Positions 51,697-59,989 of a stretch of DNA of 64,000 nt are shown one piece after another. Location of the stretch: positions 916,096-980,095 of the forward strand of contig NZ_LOJP01000002.1 of NCBI RefSeq assembly GCF_001553785.1. The letters run 5' to 3'. Numbering within the stretch: the stretch's first letter is position 1; every line of letters begins with the position of its first letter. The notes beneath the pieces were generated by a model, which made no database searches, was not told the DNA's origin, and worked only from the letters and a program-made list of their open reading frames with translations. The translations under genes and the position numbers were made by a program. Source of the stretch: Actinoplanes sp. TFC3. GTDB taxonomy: Bacteria > Actinomycetota > Actinomycetes > Mycobacteriales > Micromonosporaceae.

Positions 51697-52533
51697 ATGT
51701 TGAGCGAGCATTCCGTAGGTGTCGGACAGCGCATCCGTGCGGCTCGCGAAGCTCGCGGATGGTCACAGGGCGCGCTAGCCTCCCGCCTTGGCCGCACACA
51801 AACGGCCGTGAGCTACTGGGAAAGCGGAAATCGCGCGCTCGCACTCGACGACCTGATAGCCGTTGCAGAGGTGCTTGGCGTAAGTACTGCGAGCCTTCTG
51901 CCGGACTCCAGGTCTCAGCGCTCAGCGCCGGCCTTACTTCGGGCCGTCGCCGAGCGGGTCGACGCGGGCCAACTCGCGGACGAACTCGAAGAATTTGCGC
52001 TAAAAGCTCAGGTTGAGCCACGTCTACAAACCAAGTGGAATATCGAGCCCGCGTCTCCGCGAGACACGGCAGAGGCACTTCTCGCCATTGCAGGCATCAA
52101 CGATACTCCGGTACCAGTAGTCGAATTGGCCACGGGATGCGGCATCCGCGTCCTTCCGTGGAGCTTCGACAACGTTGACGGCCTCGTGGTCGACCTCGAC
52201 AATGGGCCGACCATTGCTTATAACAGGAGTCAGCCACATACACGTCAACGATTCACGATTGCACACGAGCTTGGTCATCACCTATTACGCCATACCGACC
52301 GGTTTTACGTTGATTTCGGCAATGAGCTGGCTCCGCTAGCCGCAGGCGATCACCCAGGCTACGATTGGCGCGCCGAACGATCCGCGAACGAGTTTGCCGC
52401 TAATATACTTATGCCATCACCAATGATACGGCAAAGTTTTGGCCAAACTCCAGATGTGCGGGCACTTGCGAAACGCTTTGACGTCAGCTCTGCAGCCATG
52501 AGCATCCGGTTGACCGCACTCCGGCTCAAGTGA
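51697..52533 (+). CDS. XRE regulator fused to ImmA/IrrE-type metalloprotease
   Basis: 278 residues. XRE helix-turn-helix (~8-65; IRAAREARGWSQGALASRLG, TAVSYWESGNR) and a C-terminal ImmA/IrrE peptidase domain (~125-278) with zinc motif HELGHHLLRH and a downstream ERSANEFAANILMP. In ICEBs1 the separate ImmR repressor and ImmA protease control excision after DNA damage; here both parts are one chain. It may be the element's lysogeny switch or a toxin-antitoxin type regulator. ATG with GAAAGG upstream. Lower GC than the chromosome. Confidence 0.87.
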   Translation: MLSEHSVGVGQRIRAAREARGWSQGALASRLGRTQTAVSYWESGNRALALDDLIAVAEVLGVSTASLLPDSRSQRSAPALLRAVAERVDAGQLADELEEFALKAQVEPRLQTKWNIEPASPRDTAEALLAIAGINDTPVPVVELATGCGIRVLPWSFDNVDGLVVDLDNGPTIAYNRSQPHTRQRFTIAHELGHHLLRHTDRFYVDFGNELAPLAAGDHPGYDWRAERSANEFAANILMPSPMIRQSFGQTPDVRALAKRFDVSSAAMSIRLTALRLK

Positions 52534-52646
52534 AACCAATATAGTTCCTCGAACAAATCAACCTGCTTGCTTCGCCTCCGACCGAGCATTTTCACAAGTT
52601 GATTAGCGGTGCACCACTGCACATTGATGACTCACAGCCGAGGCTT

Positions 52647-53855
52647 TCAGGTCTGCGACCACAACAACCGCCCTACTTGCTCGGCAATATCGACCCGAAG
52701 TTGATCAGTCACGTGCTGGTATCGAGCGGCCATTCCAGTCGTGGCCCACCCCATGACATCCATGACCGCTCGTTCTTGGACCCCGAGAATCATAAGCACA
52801 GTAGCAGCCGTATGACGTGCATCGTGGAGTCGACCATCGCGAACGCTCGCCTTCTTAAGTAACTCCTTCCAATCATGGTAGTCAGTATTTGGGTTTAGTG
52901 GTCGACCAGTCGGAGAAGTGAACACCCAACCATCCTCAAACCACAGCTGTGCAGCCATCCGACGTTCCTCACCCTGCGCCTCGCGGTGCTGTCGCAGAAG
53001 CTCAACCACACTCGCCGGCAGACCGATTATCCGGCGGCCGGAAACGGACTTCGTATCGTCAGTGTCCGCATTCGACTGCACCCGTTGAGGGCAGTATCCA
53101 GCTTTCCTCCCGCAGGGTTTGATTCCACACCCATGCTTGTATCTCGGCCTCAAGCGGTTGCGGCGAACTCGCAGTGTTTGCTTATCCAGGTCTAAGTTTT
53201 CCCACTTGAGGCCCAGAGTCTCGCCCTGACGTAGCCCAAGCGCCAGCGCGATAGCCCACCGAGCGCTATTACGGCGCTTGCCAGCCTCCTCCAAGATGCG
53301 CTGCACCTCCACGACGGAGTACGGCTCCACCTCCATAACAGTGAGCCGCGGAGACTTAGCGAGACTCGCAGGATTCTGCGTGAGATGCCCACGCCGCATC
53401 GCTTCGTTGAGCGCAGTCCTCAACGTCCGAAACGCCTGATGCGCCGTAGCCGGCTTACTCCCCCGCTCCTGCATCCGACGCATCAGCTTCTCGATGTGCT
53501 CCGGCGTCAACTTCTCAAGCCGGTGTGCCCCGATACCGGGGATGAGGTGGGTATAGACCGCGACCCGGTAACCCGACGCCGTATTCGCCTTAACGGACGG
53601 AGCGGCAATCTCCTCCACCCAATGCGTCAACCACTTCCCCACGGTCCACGAAGAGCCAGCCTTCCGAACACGCCCGGAGTCGCGCTCCTGTTCCAGCTTC
53701 CGAACCGCGCGGATGACCTCGGCCTCGGTCTTGCGCTCGACGTGCCTGCGGTCCGGCTTCCCGTCGTCACGAACACCCATCGTGACGCGACCGTGCCACT
53801 TGCCGTCTTTGCCCTCGTAGATGCTCGATGCTCCGTTCGGCCTGCGTCGTCCCAT
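52647..53855 (-). CDS. int: Tyrosine recombinase (integrase)
   Basis: 402 residues. N-terminal arm-binding region (1-~60, GASSIYEGKDGKWHGRVTMG), SAM-like core-binding domain (~65-160) and catalytic domain with Arg in GLRQGET, His-x-x-Arg in LHDARHTAATV, and Tyr in AARYQHV. It would integrate the element at tRNA-Ser. ATG 53853-53855 with GGGGGA upstream; starts 10 nt after the xis stop. Confidence 0.93.
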   Translation of the reverse strand: MGRRRPNGASSIYEGKDGKWHGRVTMGVRDDGKPDRRHVERKTEAEVIRAVRKLEQERDSGRVRKAGSSWTVGKWLTHWVEEIAAPSVKANTASGYRVAVYTHLIPGIGAHRLEKLTPEHIEKLMRRMQERGSKPATAHQAFRTLRTALNEAMRRGHLTQNPASLAKSPRLTVMEVEPYSVVEVQRILEEAGKRRNSARWAIALALGLRQGETLGLKWENLDLDKQTLRVRRNRLRPRYKHGCGIKPCGRKAGYCPQRVQSNADTDDTKSVSGRRIIGLPASVVELLRQHREAQGEERRMAAQLWFEDGWVFTSPTGRPLNPNTDYHDWKELLKKASVRDGRLHDARHTAATVLMILGVQERAVMDVMGWATTGMAARYQHVTDQLRVDIAEQVGRLLWSQT

Positions 53856-53865
53856 CGAGTCCCCC

Positions 53866-54123
53866 TCAAGCAGCCTGGTCGGTGTGATTAGCGGCACGCA
53901 GCTTGTTCACGTACTCCGTCAGGCACTCGACCGGGATGCGGCGCAGCCGGCCGATCGTCACGGATTCGACCTCGCCGCTCATGACCAGCGAGTACATGTG
54001 GGTCCGGCCGATGCTGAGGCGGCGTGCAGCTTGCTCGATCGTGAGGACCAGCCGGATGGGTTCGTTCGCGGTGTCTGTCGTCATGGAGATCTCGGCGGCC
54101 TCGCCGCGCGGATCGGCTGTCAT
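53866..54123 (-). CDS. xis: Excisionase/helix-turn-helix protein
   Basis: 85 residues. MerR-like winged helix LTIEQAARRLSIGRTHMYSLV then GEVESVTIGRLRRIPVECL, the common AICE excisionase pattern. ATG 54121-54123 chosen because GAAAGG lies upstream; an internal ATG (54084) is possible. Directs excision with the integrase that follows. Confidence 0.88.
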   Translation of the reverse strand: MTADPRGEAAEISMTTDTANEPIRLVLTIEQAARRLSIGRTHMYSLVMSGEVESVTIGRLRRIPVECLTEYVNKLRAANHTDQAA

Positions 54124-54223
54124 CCAGTAAGTACCTTTCGAGAGAACTAGCGAGGGCTGAAGGCTGAGGCGTGCCGCGCGTCGTGGCGGAGCCCGTGCCG
54201 AGCCCCGTAGACGGCTCCGCAGA

Positions 54224-54278
54224 ATCCGCGTTATCCGCGTAATGCCTGCGGAGCGCTCGTTGAGCGGATTCCGCGGAT
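54224..54278. repeat. Mirrored ATCCGCG array between rep and xis
   Basis: ATCCGCG at 54224-54230 and 54233-54239, then the reverse form at 54263-54269 (AGCGGAT, one mismatch) and 54272-54278 (CGCGGAT). Each pair has 9-bp spacing and the two pairs face each other. It lies in the 176-nt gap downstream of the replication gene and upstream of xis: candidate origin or operator. Confidence 0.5.
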
Positions 54279-54299
54279 ATTGCGGACGACAGGCCGAGG

Positions 54300-56216
54300 T
54301 CATGAGGCGCACCCGACTGCGTCGGGGTGGACGAGCCAAGCCGGCGAAGGCGCCCGTCCGGCACCACGGCGCTCCGGCGCTGACGCTGTCCGGAGATAGC
54401 CATGAGCGACGAGCAGGCTCAGAACCGGATCAAGGTCAGCAGCCTTGCGGAACCGCCCGCGCGACAACGCCGTGAAGAGATCACGCTTCGTGAACTGCTG
54501 CGTCTGCGTCCGCTCGATCCAACCCAAGACGTGCCGTGCGTCATCCACCAACGGATCGGCACCCATGTCGTCGAACGCGGTCAACGCGTGGTCGGCGAAG
54601 TACTCGCCGATCTCCGCGGCCTGGTCGAACGTGACGGCCTCGATCGGCCGCTCCGGTCCGTTCAGCAAATGCTCGGCGAGGTGCAGCAAGCCAGCAATGC
54701 GAGCGATGGCCCCGGCGTACTTGCTGCCCCAATCGACGATGTGAGCCCAACTTCCCGAAGGCGCCAGACGAGGCTCGACATCGCGCTCGATCGCCAGCAT
54801 GCGTTCGCCGGCATCGGAGGTAAGGCTGAGAACAAAGGGCTCGTGCCGATCGGCCATCCCCAGCACGAGCGTGTTGAGTTGTCCGGCATACCTGTCCGCG
54901 ACGGAGCCGGGAATCGGATCGGCCCCCACTCGACGCCGTCCAACGGTGTTCTCCGGTATCGCAAAGAGGATGCGCGCAAGGAGTCCCTTGCCGCGGAATC
55001 CCGGCATCTGCGCGATGTCGCGCAACACCTCGGGCTGTACGGCCAGGCCGAGCGTGAGCGCGGGCCGGTCAATGTGTTCGGCGGGTCGGGATCGCCGGTC
55101 GATGCGGAGCATGTCGCCGGCGTGGCCTTTGAGGAAGACCTCAAGGTTGGGGGCACCCGAGTAGCGGCCGGCGAGCGTGGCGAAGATGCCGCCCTCGGGT
55201 GACAGGACCGCGAGCCTGCCGCCCTGCTCGGCGAGCAGCGACGCGGCCTGCTCACTGGTGACGTCATCCGCGACGAGGCGCGGCAATGACGGCACCGTAA
55301 TCGTCTCTGTCGTCATAGCAGCGGCTGCAGCGTCGGCAAGGAGCCTGTCGCGTGCGTTTGAGTCCGATGCGGCAGCCGCAGCGTTCGCCGCACGGTCCGC
55401 CGCCTTCGCAGCAACACGCAGTGCCAGCTCGGCCTCGACGATCGCCGGTCGCGTGCGCTCGATGAGCAAGCTCTCCGCAGCGAGCAACGGCCGGACCAGC
55501 GCCGCAAAGACAGCCGACTTGCGGGAGCCAGGCGGCAACACGACAACGGTGAACAGGTTCGCCGGTTCCCGCCAAGACCCGCGTACCTCGACCTCGGCAC
55601 GGCCGCCGGATGCCGTGGATAGAGCGGCGAGCGCGATGCATCCAGCGAGGTCTACCGGCGTCTGCGTGAACTCGGCGACCGCGCCAACCATGTCCGCGAC
55701 CCAGCCAGGCAACGCTTTGACCGGAAAGGGACGCGGCGCGTTGCGTGCGCTCAGCGGGATCGGTGTCGGCCACGGCGAGGCCGGAGCGGCGTTGAGCAAT
55801 GCACGCCCTGCCGCCAGCACCTCGCCCGTGTCCGAGTTGCTTGCGGCGACCTGGATCAAGCGCGTACCGAGGTCGGCAACCTCACGACGTCGCGCATGCT
55901 CGGCGATGATTCGGGCGTAGTACGGACCGTTCGCCGTGGTCGGGACAGCAGCGATGAGCGTGTGGAGGTACGGCGCTCCGCCTAGCTTGCCGAGCGATCC
56001 CACGTCCGCAAGGTGGGCCGCAACCGTGATGGGATCTCCGGGTGCCCCCGCAGCGTGCAGTTCGATCAGCACGCGCCAGAGGTCAGCATGCGCCGGCCGG
56101 TAGAAGTCATCAGCCACCACGATGCGAGCCAGCTCCGCGACCAGGCCCGGCGCCAGCAAGGCCGAGCCGATCACGGCCTGTTCGGCAGCGTCGTCGTGCG
56201 GCGGGGTACGAGTCAC
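54300..56216 (-). CDS. Replication protein: DnaB N-terminal domain fused to DUF3987
   Basis: 638 residues from GTG 56214-56216. N-terminal ~130 residues match the DnaB helicase N domain (PHDDAAEQAVIGSALLAPGL, DDFYRPAHADLWRVLIELH). The rest is a DUF3987 P-loop domain with Walker-A-like PPGSRKSAVFAALV, LLARILFAIPENT and a C-terminal winged helix (FTKRDLFTALSRG). It occupies the place of RepSA/prim-pol genes in other AICEs, so it probably starts or drives replication. A longer frame (to 56444) would overlap the upstream small gene; the start is uncertain. Confidence 0.75.
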   Translation of the reverse strand: MTRTPPHDDAAEQAVIGSALLAPGLVAELARIVVADDFYRPAHADLWRVLIELHAAGAPGDPITVAAHLADVGSLGKLGGAPYLHTLIAAVPTTANGPYYARIIAEHARRREVADLGTRLIQVAASNSDTGEVLAAGRALLNAAPASPWPTPIPLSARNAPRPFPVKALPGWVADMVGAVAEFTQTPVDLAGCIALAALSTASGGRAEVEVRGSWREPANLFTVVVLPPGSRKSAVFAALVRPLLAAESLLIERTRPAIVEAELALRVAAKAADRAANAAAAASDSNARDRLLADAAAAAMTTETITVPSLPRLVADDVTSEQAASLLAEQGGRLAVLSPEGGIFATLAGRYSGAPNLEVFLKGHAGDMLRIDRRSRPAEHIDRPALTLGLAVQPEVLRDIAQMPGFRGKGLLARILFAIPENTVGRRRVGADPIPGSVADRYAGQLNTLVLGMADRHEPFVLSLTSDAGERMLAIERDVEPRLAPSGSWAHIVDWGSKYAGAIARIAGLLHLAEHLLNGPERPIEAVTFDQAAEIGEYFADHALTAFDDMGADPLVDDARHVLGWIERTQTQQFTKRDLFTALSRGRFRKAADLDPVLSLLVAHGYLRTASAPERRGAGRAPSPAWLVHPDAVGCAS

Positions 56217-56256
56217 AGCGCGCGAATCCTGTCCAGTCGAAGGCGCGATGGCCCGG

Positions 56257-56544
56257 TCATCGGTTGCCGTCGCGGTAGATCCGTGAGGCTTCGTGGAATA
56301 GGTGCCGGCCGAATCGGATGCGGATTCCGGTGCCGTCACAGCGGTGACAGGGTCGGCGCCGCAGTCCTCGTTCGCTGCCGAGCGACCCGCGTCCCGAGCA
56401 GCGGCGGCAGCGACGAAAGGGCCGCCACGCACAGAGCGCGACATAGCCCAAATTCACGATGGCGAGGAGTGGGCAGAGCAGGCTAGCGGCGATGCGGAAC
56501 GCGTCCACGGACTGCCTCCAGGGCCGTTTTCGAGCGTGGCTCAC
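56257..56544 (-). CDS. Small membrane protein with zinc-knuckle-like motif
   Basis: 95 residues. A hydrophobic helix (~17-40, AASLLCPLLAIVNLGYVALCA) then CRRCSGRGS...CHRCDGTG, two CxxCxGxG knuckles like a half DnaJ zinc finger, and a basic tail. I recall similar small proteins beside AICE replication genes, but no function is known. Upstream lies the CTAG-rich repeat cluster that probably carries its promoter. Confidence 0.65.
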   Translation of the reverse strand: MSHARKRPWRQSVDAFRIAASLLCPLLAIVNLGYVALCAWRPFRRCRRCSGRGSLGSERGLRRRPCHRCDGTGIRIRFGRHLFHEASRIYRDGNR

Positions 56545-56552
56545 CGTGGGCG

Positions 56553-56646
56553 CTAGTTCGCTAGCGTCCTGGTGGGAGTGGTCAGTTGGCGCTAGCGGTG
56601 CCGCTAGACCTAGCGCTTGCCGGGGCTAGACCTAGCGGCTTGCTAG
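56553..56646. repeat. Cluster of eight CTAG-centred repeats
   Basis: CTAG occurs at 56553, 56561, 56592, 56604, 56610, 56626, 56632 and 56643, mostly within GCTAG or CTAGCG. The 13-mer GCTAGACCTAGCG occurs twice (56603-56615 and 56625-56637), 22 bp apart. CTAG is normally very rare in such genomes. The cluster fills the gap between the transfer gene stop and the small zinc-knuckle gene. Confidence 0.8.
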
Positions 56647-56648
56647 CT

Positions 56649-58796
56649 TTATGCGGCTCGACGCCGCCGATCACGTTCCGCTACGGCCGCCGCGATGTCT
56701 TCGCGATGGATGCCCTTGCGATTGGCCTTCTCGCGAGTCACGGGATCGGTGCCCCAGACCTGACGACCAACCGTGATTCCGTACGGCTTGAGCGCGGTCG
56801 CCACCTGCTCCGGCTTCCACCCGCCGTACGCCTCGGGCCGCAGCTCGGCCAGCCGCGCAGCGACGGTCTCGGACCAGACCTTCGGCTCGTTGATCGGCAC
56901 CACGGTCAGAATGTCGTCCAGCAACGACACTGCGGAGCTATCCGCCCTGGGCAGCTCGCCAGCGGCATAGCCCGTGAGCGTTCCGGCACTCTCCCGCAGC
57001 GCACGTGCCCGCGTAATGACGGAATCGACATCGGCCATCGGTACTCGGTTGGTCCGGACGGTCACGGCTTCCTCAACGGCGTCCGAGTCATCAGCGCCGA
57101 GCAGAATGCCGACGCCCTTGTGCGCACGCTGAAGCCGCGACGAGTCGTACCCCGCGGTGTAGGAGCCGGCGCCCAGCACCGCCTCCGAGGACTGCCAGGT
57201 CATCGTCTTGAGGGCGAAGCGCGTACCGATGTTGTCTCGCAGATCAGTGGGAACGGCCTTACCGTCCGGCTTCTGCGTGGCCAGCGCGAGCATGATGCCG
57301 ACCGATGGCCCTACCTTGCCCAGCTCGGTCAGGAGGCTCACGATCTCGTCGCCATAGATCACGTGACCGCTGTACCGCTGAAACTCGTCGATCGACACGA
57401 GAACCGGCCACAGCTTGAGCGAGCGCCGTTCCGCGATAGCACGCGTCACCTTCGACTCGGGGCAGATGTCAGCCGGCAGGGTCGCGATGGTGTCGTACCG
57501 CCGGTTCATGTCCTCGACCAGAGCGCGCAGATCCTCGACGAGACCAAGAACAACCTCATCTCGTACGCCGAAGCCAACCCGATGCGCGATGCGCTCGAAG
57601 GAGCGCCAGTCCTGACCGCCCTTGCCGTCATAGATGTGCAGCTCGACAATCGGATCGAGCGCGCAAGCCAGCGCCGGAAGCCGCGCCGCGAACGTCTTGC
57701 CCATCCGCGGAATCGCGCCGATCAACAGCGAGGTGAAAATGAGCTGCAGCAGGACGGTACGACCCCGCTGATCCTCCCCGAACGGGAACGGCTCGAAGAT
57801 GTCCACCTGGCCCTTGGCGATGAGCGGCCACAGACCGGACGACTTCGCGTACGGGTCTTCGTCGGCAACCCACAGCGCCAGGCGCCGCGCCGAGCCCGCC
57901 GTGCGGCGCACCCGTTCCGGCCAGACCTGCACCTCGTCAAGGTCGAGGCCGGCGGCAAGGTCGTTGCGCTTCTTGATCGCCGTGTCGGCCTTGGTGCCGA
58001 ATGGCAGATCGATCACCGCGCGCCAGCCGGGACCATCGCGCATGATCGGGCTCGGGAACGTGATCGGTTTGTCTGCCTTGCAAAGCCCGGCCGCCAGGAA
58101 CGCCCGCATGAGAACGTCAGCGGTCAGCTTGCGTACTCGCGGCTTCACAGCCGCCGGTTCCATCAGCGGCCTATCCGCCGACGAGCCGATGAATCCGAGT
58201 ACGCCGACGATGGCAACGGTGGCTGCGTACCAAGCCCAGCGTGGCGCGGCGATCAGCAACACGGCCGCGACAAAAAGACTCAGCATGAGTGTGGTCAGCA
58301 GGATCAACGTCCGCAGCCGTACTCGGCCGTCACGCTGGCGCGACAGTCGCAGATAGTCTGCGGCGTCCTCGCGCCGGACAGCGGCGAGCCTAACCGGCCG
58401 CCCCTCAGCATCGGACATCCAGCGCGACGTACCGGCGACTGCTCGCGCTACGCCCCTGGGCGCGCGGTAAGTGAGCCGTGCGGCGTAGAGCGGAAGCCTG
58501 GCGAGGTGATAGATGGAGACGTACAAGCCGTAATTGATGTGCCAACGCACGGCAGCGACGGCTTCCGGTTTGGAGCGCAGCCACGCCGGAATTATCGGAC
58601 GCCGGTTCAGGACCGGTGCTGTGTAAAGGTCGGCCGGATCGACGAGAACCAGGTCGTCACCGATCTTGTCGTGTTCGTCGTCGATATCAGCCGACCAGTT
58701 TTCCGGTCGGCGTTTCTGACGTGCGTTACCTAAGTCGATGATGTCGGCCTCGGCAGCCTTCCAGTCGAATTCGTCGTCGGGTTCGGGGGTTGCCAT
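56649..58796 (-). CDS. FtsK/SpoIIIE-type DNA translocase (TraB/TraSA-like)
   Basis: 715 residues. Cytoplasmic N terminus, two membrane helices (~165-205, TLILLTTLMLSLFVAAVLLI), FtsK-like ATPase (~350-600; Walker A IGAIPRMGKTFAARL, Walker B VLVSIDEFQRY, ALATQKPDG) and a C-terminal winged-helix-like domain (~645-710). TraB proteins of this type move double-stranded plasmid/AICE DNA between mycelia after binding short repeated sites. ATG with GGAGGAA upstream. Confidence 0.9.
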   Translation of the reverse strand: MATPEPDDEFDWKAAEADIIDLGNARQKRRPENWSADIDDEHDKIGDDLVLVDPADLYTAPVLNRRPIIPAWLRSKPEAVAAVRWHINYGLYVSIYHLARLPLYAARLTYRAPRGVARAVAGTSRWMSDAEGRPVRLAAVRREDAADYLRLSRQRDGRVRLRTLILLTTLMLSLFVAAVLLIAAPRWAWYAATVAIVGVLGFIGSSADRPLMEPAAVKPRVRKLTADVLMRAFLAAGLCKADKPITFPSPIMRDGPGWRAVIDLPFGTKADTAIKKRNDLAAGLDLDEVQVWPERVRRTAGSARRLALWVADEDPYAKSSGLWPLIAKGQVDIFEPFPFGEDQRGRTVLLQLIFTSLLIGAIPRMGKTFAARLPALACALDPIVELHIYDGKGGQDWRSFERIAHRVGFGVRDEVVLGLVEDLRALVEDMNRRYDTIATLPADICPESKVTRAIAERRSLKLWPVLVSIDEFQRYSGHVIYGDEIVSLLTELGKVGPSVGIMLALATQKPDGKAVPTDLRDNIGTRFALKTMTWQSSEAVLGAGSYTAGYDSSRLQRAHKGVGILLGADDSDAVEEAVTVRTNRVPMADVDSVITRARALRESAGTLTGYAAGELPRADSSAVSLLDDILTVVPINEPKVWSETVAARLAELRPEAYGGWKPEQVATALKPYGITVGRQVWGTDPVTREKANRKGIHREDIAAAVAERDRRRRAA

Positions 58797-58889
58797 GATG
58801 GAGATTCCTCCGAGAGGTCGAGAGCCGATCGGGTGGGCCGGGGCGCGGCCACTGGTTTGCGAGGCCGATGGGCCGCGCCCCGGGCGTAG

Positions 58890-59237
58890 TTATCGGTCGA
58901 GGTCGTCGATGACGTCGCCGTTTTCGTCGGTCGCGATCTCGATCAACGCCGGGTACGCCCCGAGGTCGAACGCCAGCACGAACCCGGCCACGGCAGGCGA
59001 CAGGTCAACAGACACCTCGGCGCCGTCCGAGGTGTGCACCATCGCGTGATCCGAACTGACGGCCGCGTCCGTCACATCGGTGACGACCGTCCTGAGGTAC
59101 AAAGCGACGGGGCAAGCGTTGATGTTGTGAGGCTGTCCCCGCCACCCTCCGAACTGCAGTAGGTGAGCGACATCTTCTGCGTTCTCGCCGAGAGCGTGCA
59201 GGATCATCGAAAGTCGCTGTTCAGCGTTGCGAGACAT
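58890..59237 (-). CDS. Hypothetical element protein
   Basis: 115 residues, no signal or membrane helix. Acidic C-terminal half (IEIATDENGDVIDDLDR). No family recognised. ATG 59235-59237 lies inside the end of the preceding 39-codon gene (17-nt overlap), which suggests coupled translation. Belongs to the minus-strand run leading into the transfer gene. Confidence 0.65.
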   Translation of the reverse strand: MSRNAEQRLSMILHALGENAEDVAHLLQFGGWRGQPHNINACPVALYLRTVVTDVTDAAVSSDHAMVHTSDGAEVSVDLSPAVAGFVLAFDLGAYPALIEIATDENGDVIDDLDR

Positions 59238-59340
59238 GGGTTCCCCAATGGCTTAGCCGGTGGCTGCGGACATAGCGCCCGGACATGGTCAGGGCTTTGG
59301 GTAAGCCTCGACGCGCATGACCGAGTCGGACGTCGGTCAT
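59221..59340 (-). CDS. 39-residue coupled mini-protein
   Basis: Reads MTDVRLGHARRGLPKALTM and continues to WGTHVSQR. ATG overlaps the preceding gene's stop in ATGA and its end overlaps the next gene's start. Basic and Gly/Arg-rich. The tight overlaps on both sides are the main support. Confidence 0.45.
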   Translation of the reverse strand: MTDVRLGHARRGLPKALTMSGRYVRSHRLSHWGTHVSQR

Positions 59341-59561
59341 CCGTTGCCACCCAGCGACTGACCGATGGCGGTTAAGCCGGAACGGACGCCGTCGACGAGT
59401 GCACGCGACGGCTCGACGAGAACGCCGTTGCTGCCGGCGATGACCAGCCCGAGCATTAGGGCGCAGATCGCGGCGAAGACGATGCGCCCGCGAGTTTTGT
59501 GATCGATGCCAAGCATGACCAGGACGGCGATCAGGACGAGCGAAAAGATTCCAAGGCTCAT
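59337..59561 (-). CDS. Small two-helix membrane protein
   Basis: 74 residues: helix 1 (SLGIFSLVLIAVLVMLGI), a charged loop (DHKTRGR) and helix 2 (IVFAAICALMLGLVIAGSNG). It may be a plasmid-spread (Spd-like) membrane protein working with the transfer ATPase, by position only. Its ATG shares one base with the previous stop. Confidence 0.65.
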   Translation of the reverse strand: MSLGIFSLVLIAVLVMLGIDHKTRGRIVFAAICALMLGLVIAGSNGVLVEPSRALVDGVRSGLTAIGQSLGGNG

Positions 59562-59800
59562 CAGGACACCTCGTCGATCGAGCTGAGGTAGCGCTCGATG
59601 AGATTGACCATCTCGCGCAGTACGCGGTTCTGAGCGCGACGGAGGCGGCGCCAATCGAGCTGGGTGGGGCCTGGTTCTGCGGACAGGAACCGGATCTCAG
59701 CATCGACCAGGGCGACCTCAGCTTCGAGAAGTCGCTGTTCGCGCTCGATGGCGGCGAGGTGGGCCGGGGTGGGCTCATCAGGCATGTGGTTGCGGTACAC
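59561..59800 (-). CDS. Small helical, charged protein
   Basis: 79 residues from GTG 59798-59800, preceded by GAAGGA; an internal ATG at 59785 would remove 5 residues. Mostly long amphipathic helix (AHLAAIEREQRLLEAEVALV, LRRAQNRVLREMVNLIERYL), likely coiled coil. Function unknown. First gene of the minus-strand transfer run. Confidence 0.65.
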   Translation of the reverse strand: MYRNHMPDEPTPAHLAAIEREQRLLEAEVALVDAEIRFLSAEPGPTQLDWRRLRRAQNRVLREMVNLIERYLSSIDEVS

Positions 59801-59975
59801 GGAGGTCCTTCCGGTGCGGTGATCGACCGGACGCATCGATGGACGAGTACAACGTCGAGTTGTGTTCATGGCGCGACGCTACAACGCGAAGTTGTATTCG
59901 AGCAAGCGATGTCAACACGATCGAGAGTTAGGAGTTCAGGAAGTGGTCATCGGCAGAATCGCTAGCGCGATCGCG

Positions 59976-59981
59976 TACCCT
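59976..59981 (+). promoter_or_regulatory. Candidate -10 element of the HTH gene, next to a CGCTAGCG palindrome
   Basis: TACCCT, 8 nt, ATG 59990. Just upstream, CGCTAGCG (59960-59967) sits at the -35 position and repeats the CTAG motif of the cluster at 56.6 kb. Confidence 0.45.
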
Positions 59982-59989
59982 CGCCGTTG

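Noticed and set aside
56217..56444. N-terminal extension of the replication protein to an ATG at 56444
   Set aside because: It would overlap nearly all of the zinc-knuckle gene, lacks a ribosome site, and the extra residues are low-complexity Ala/Ser/Thr/Asp unlike the family.
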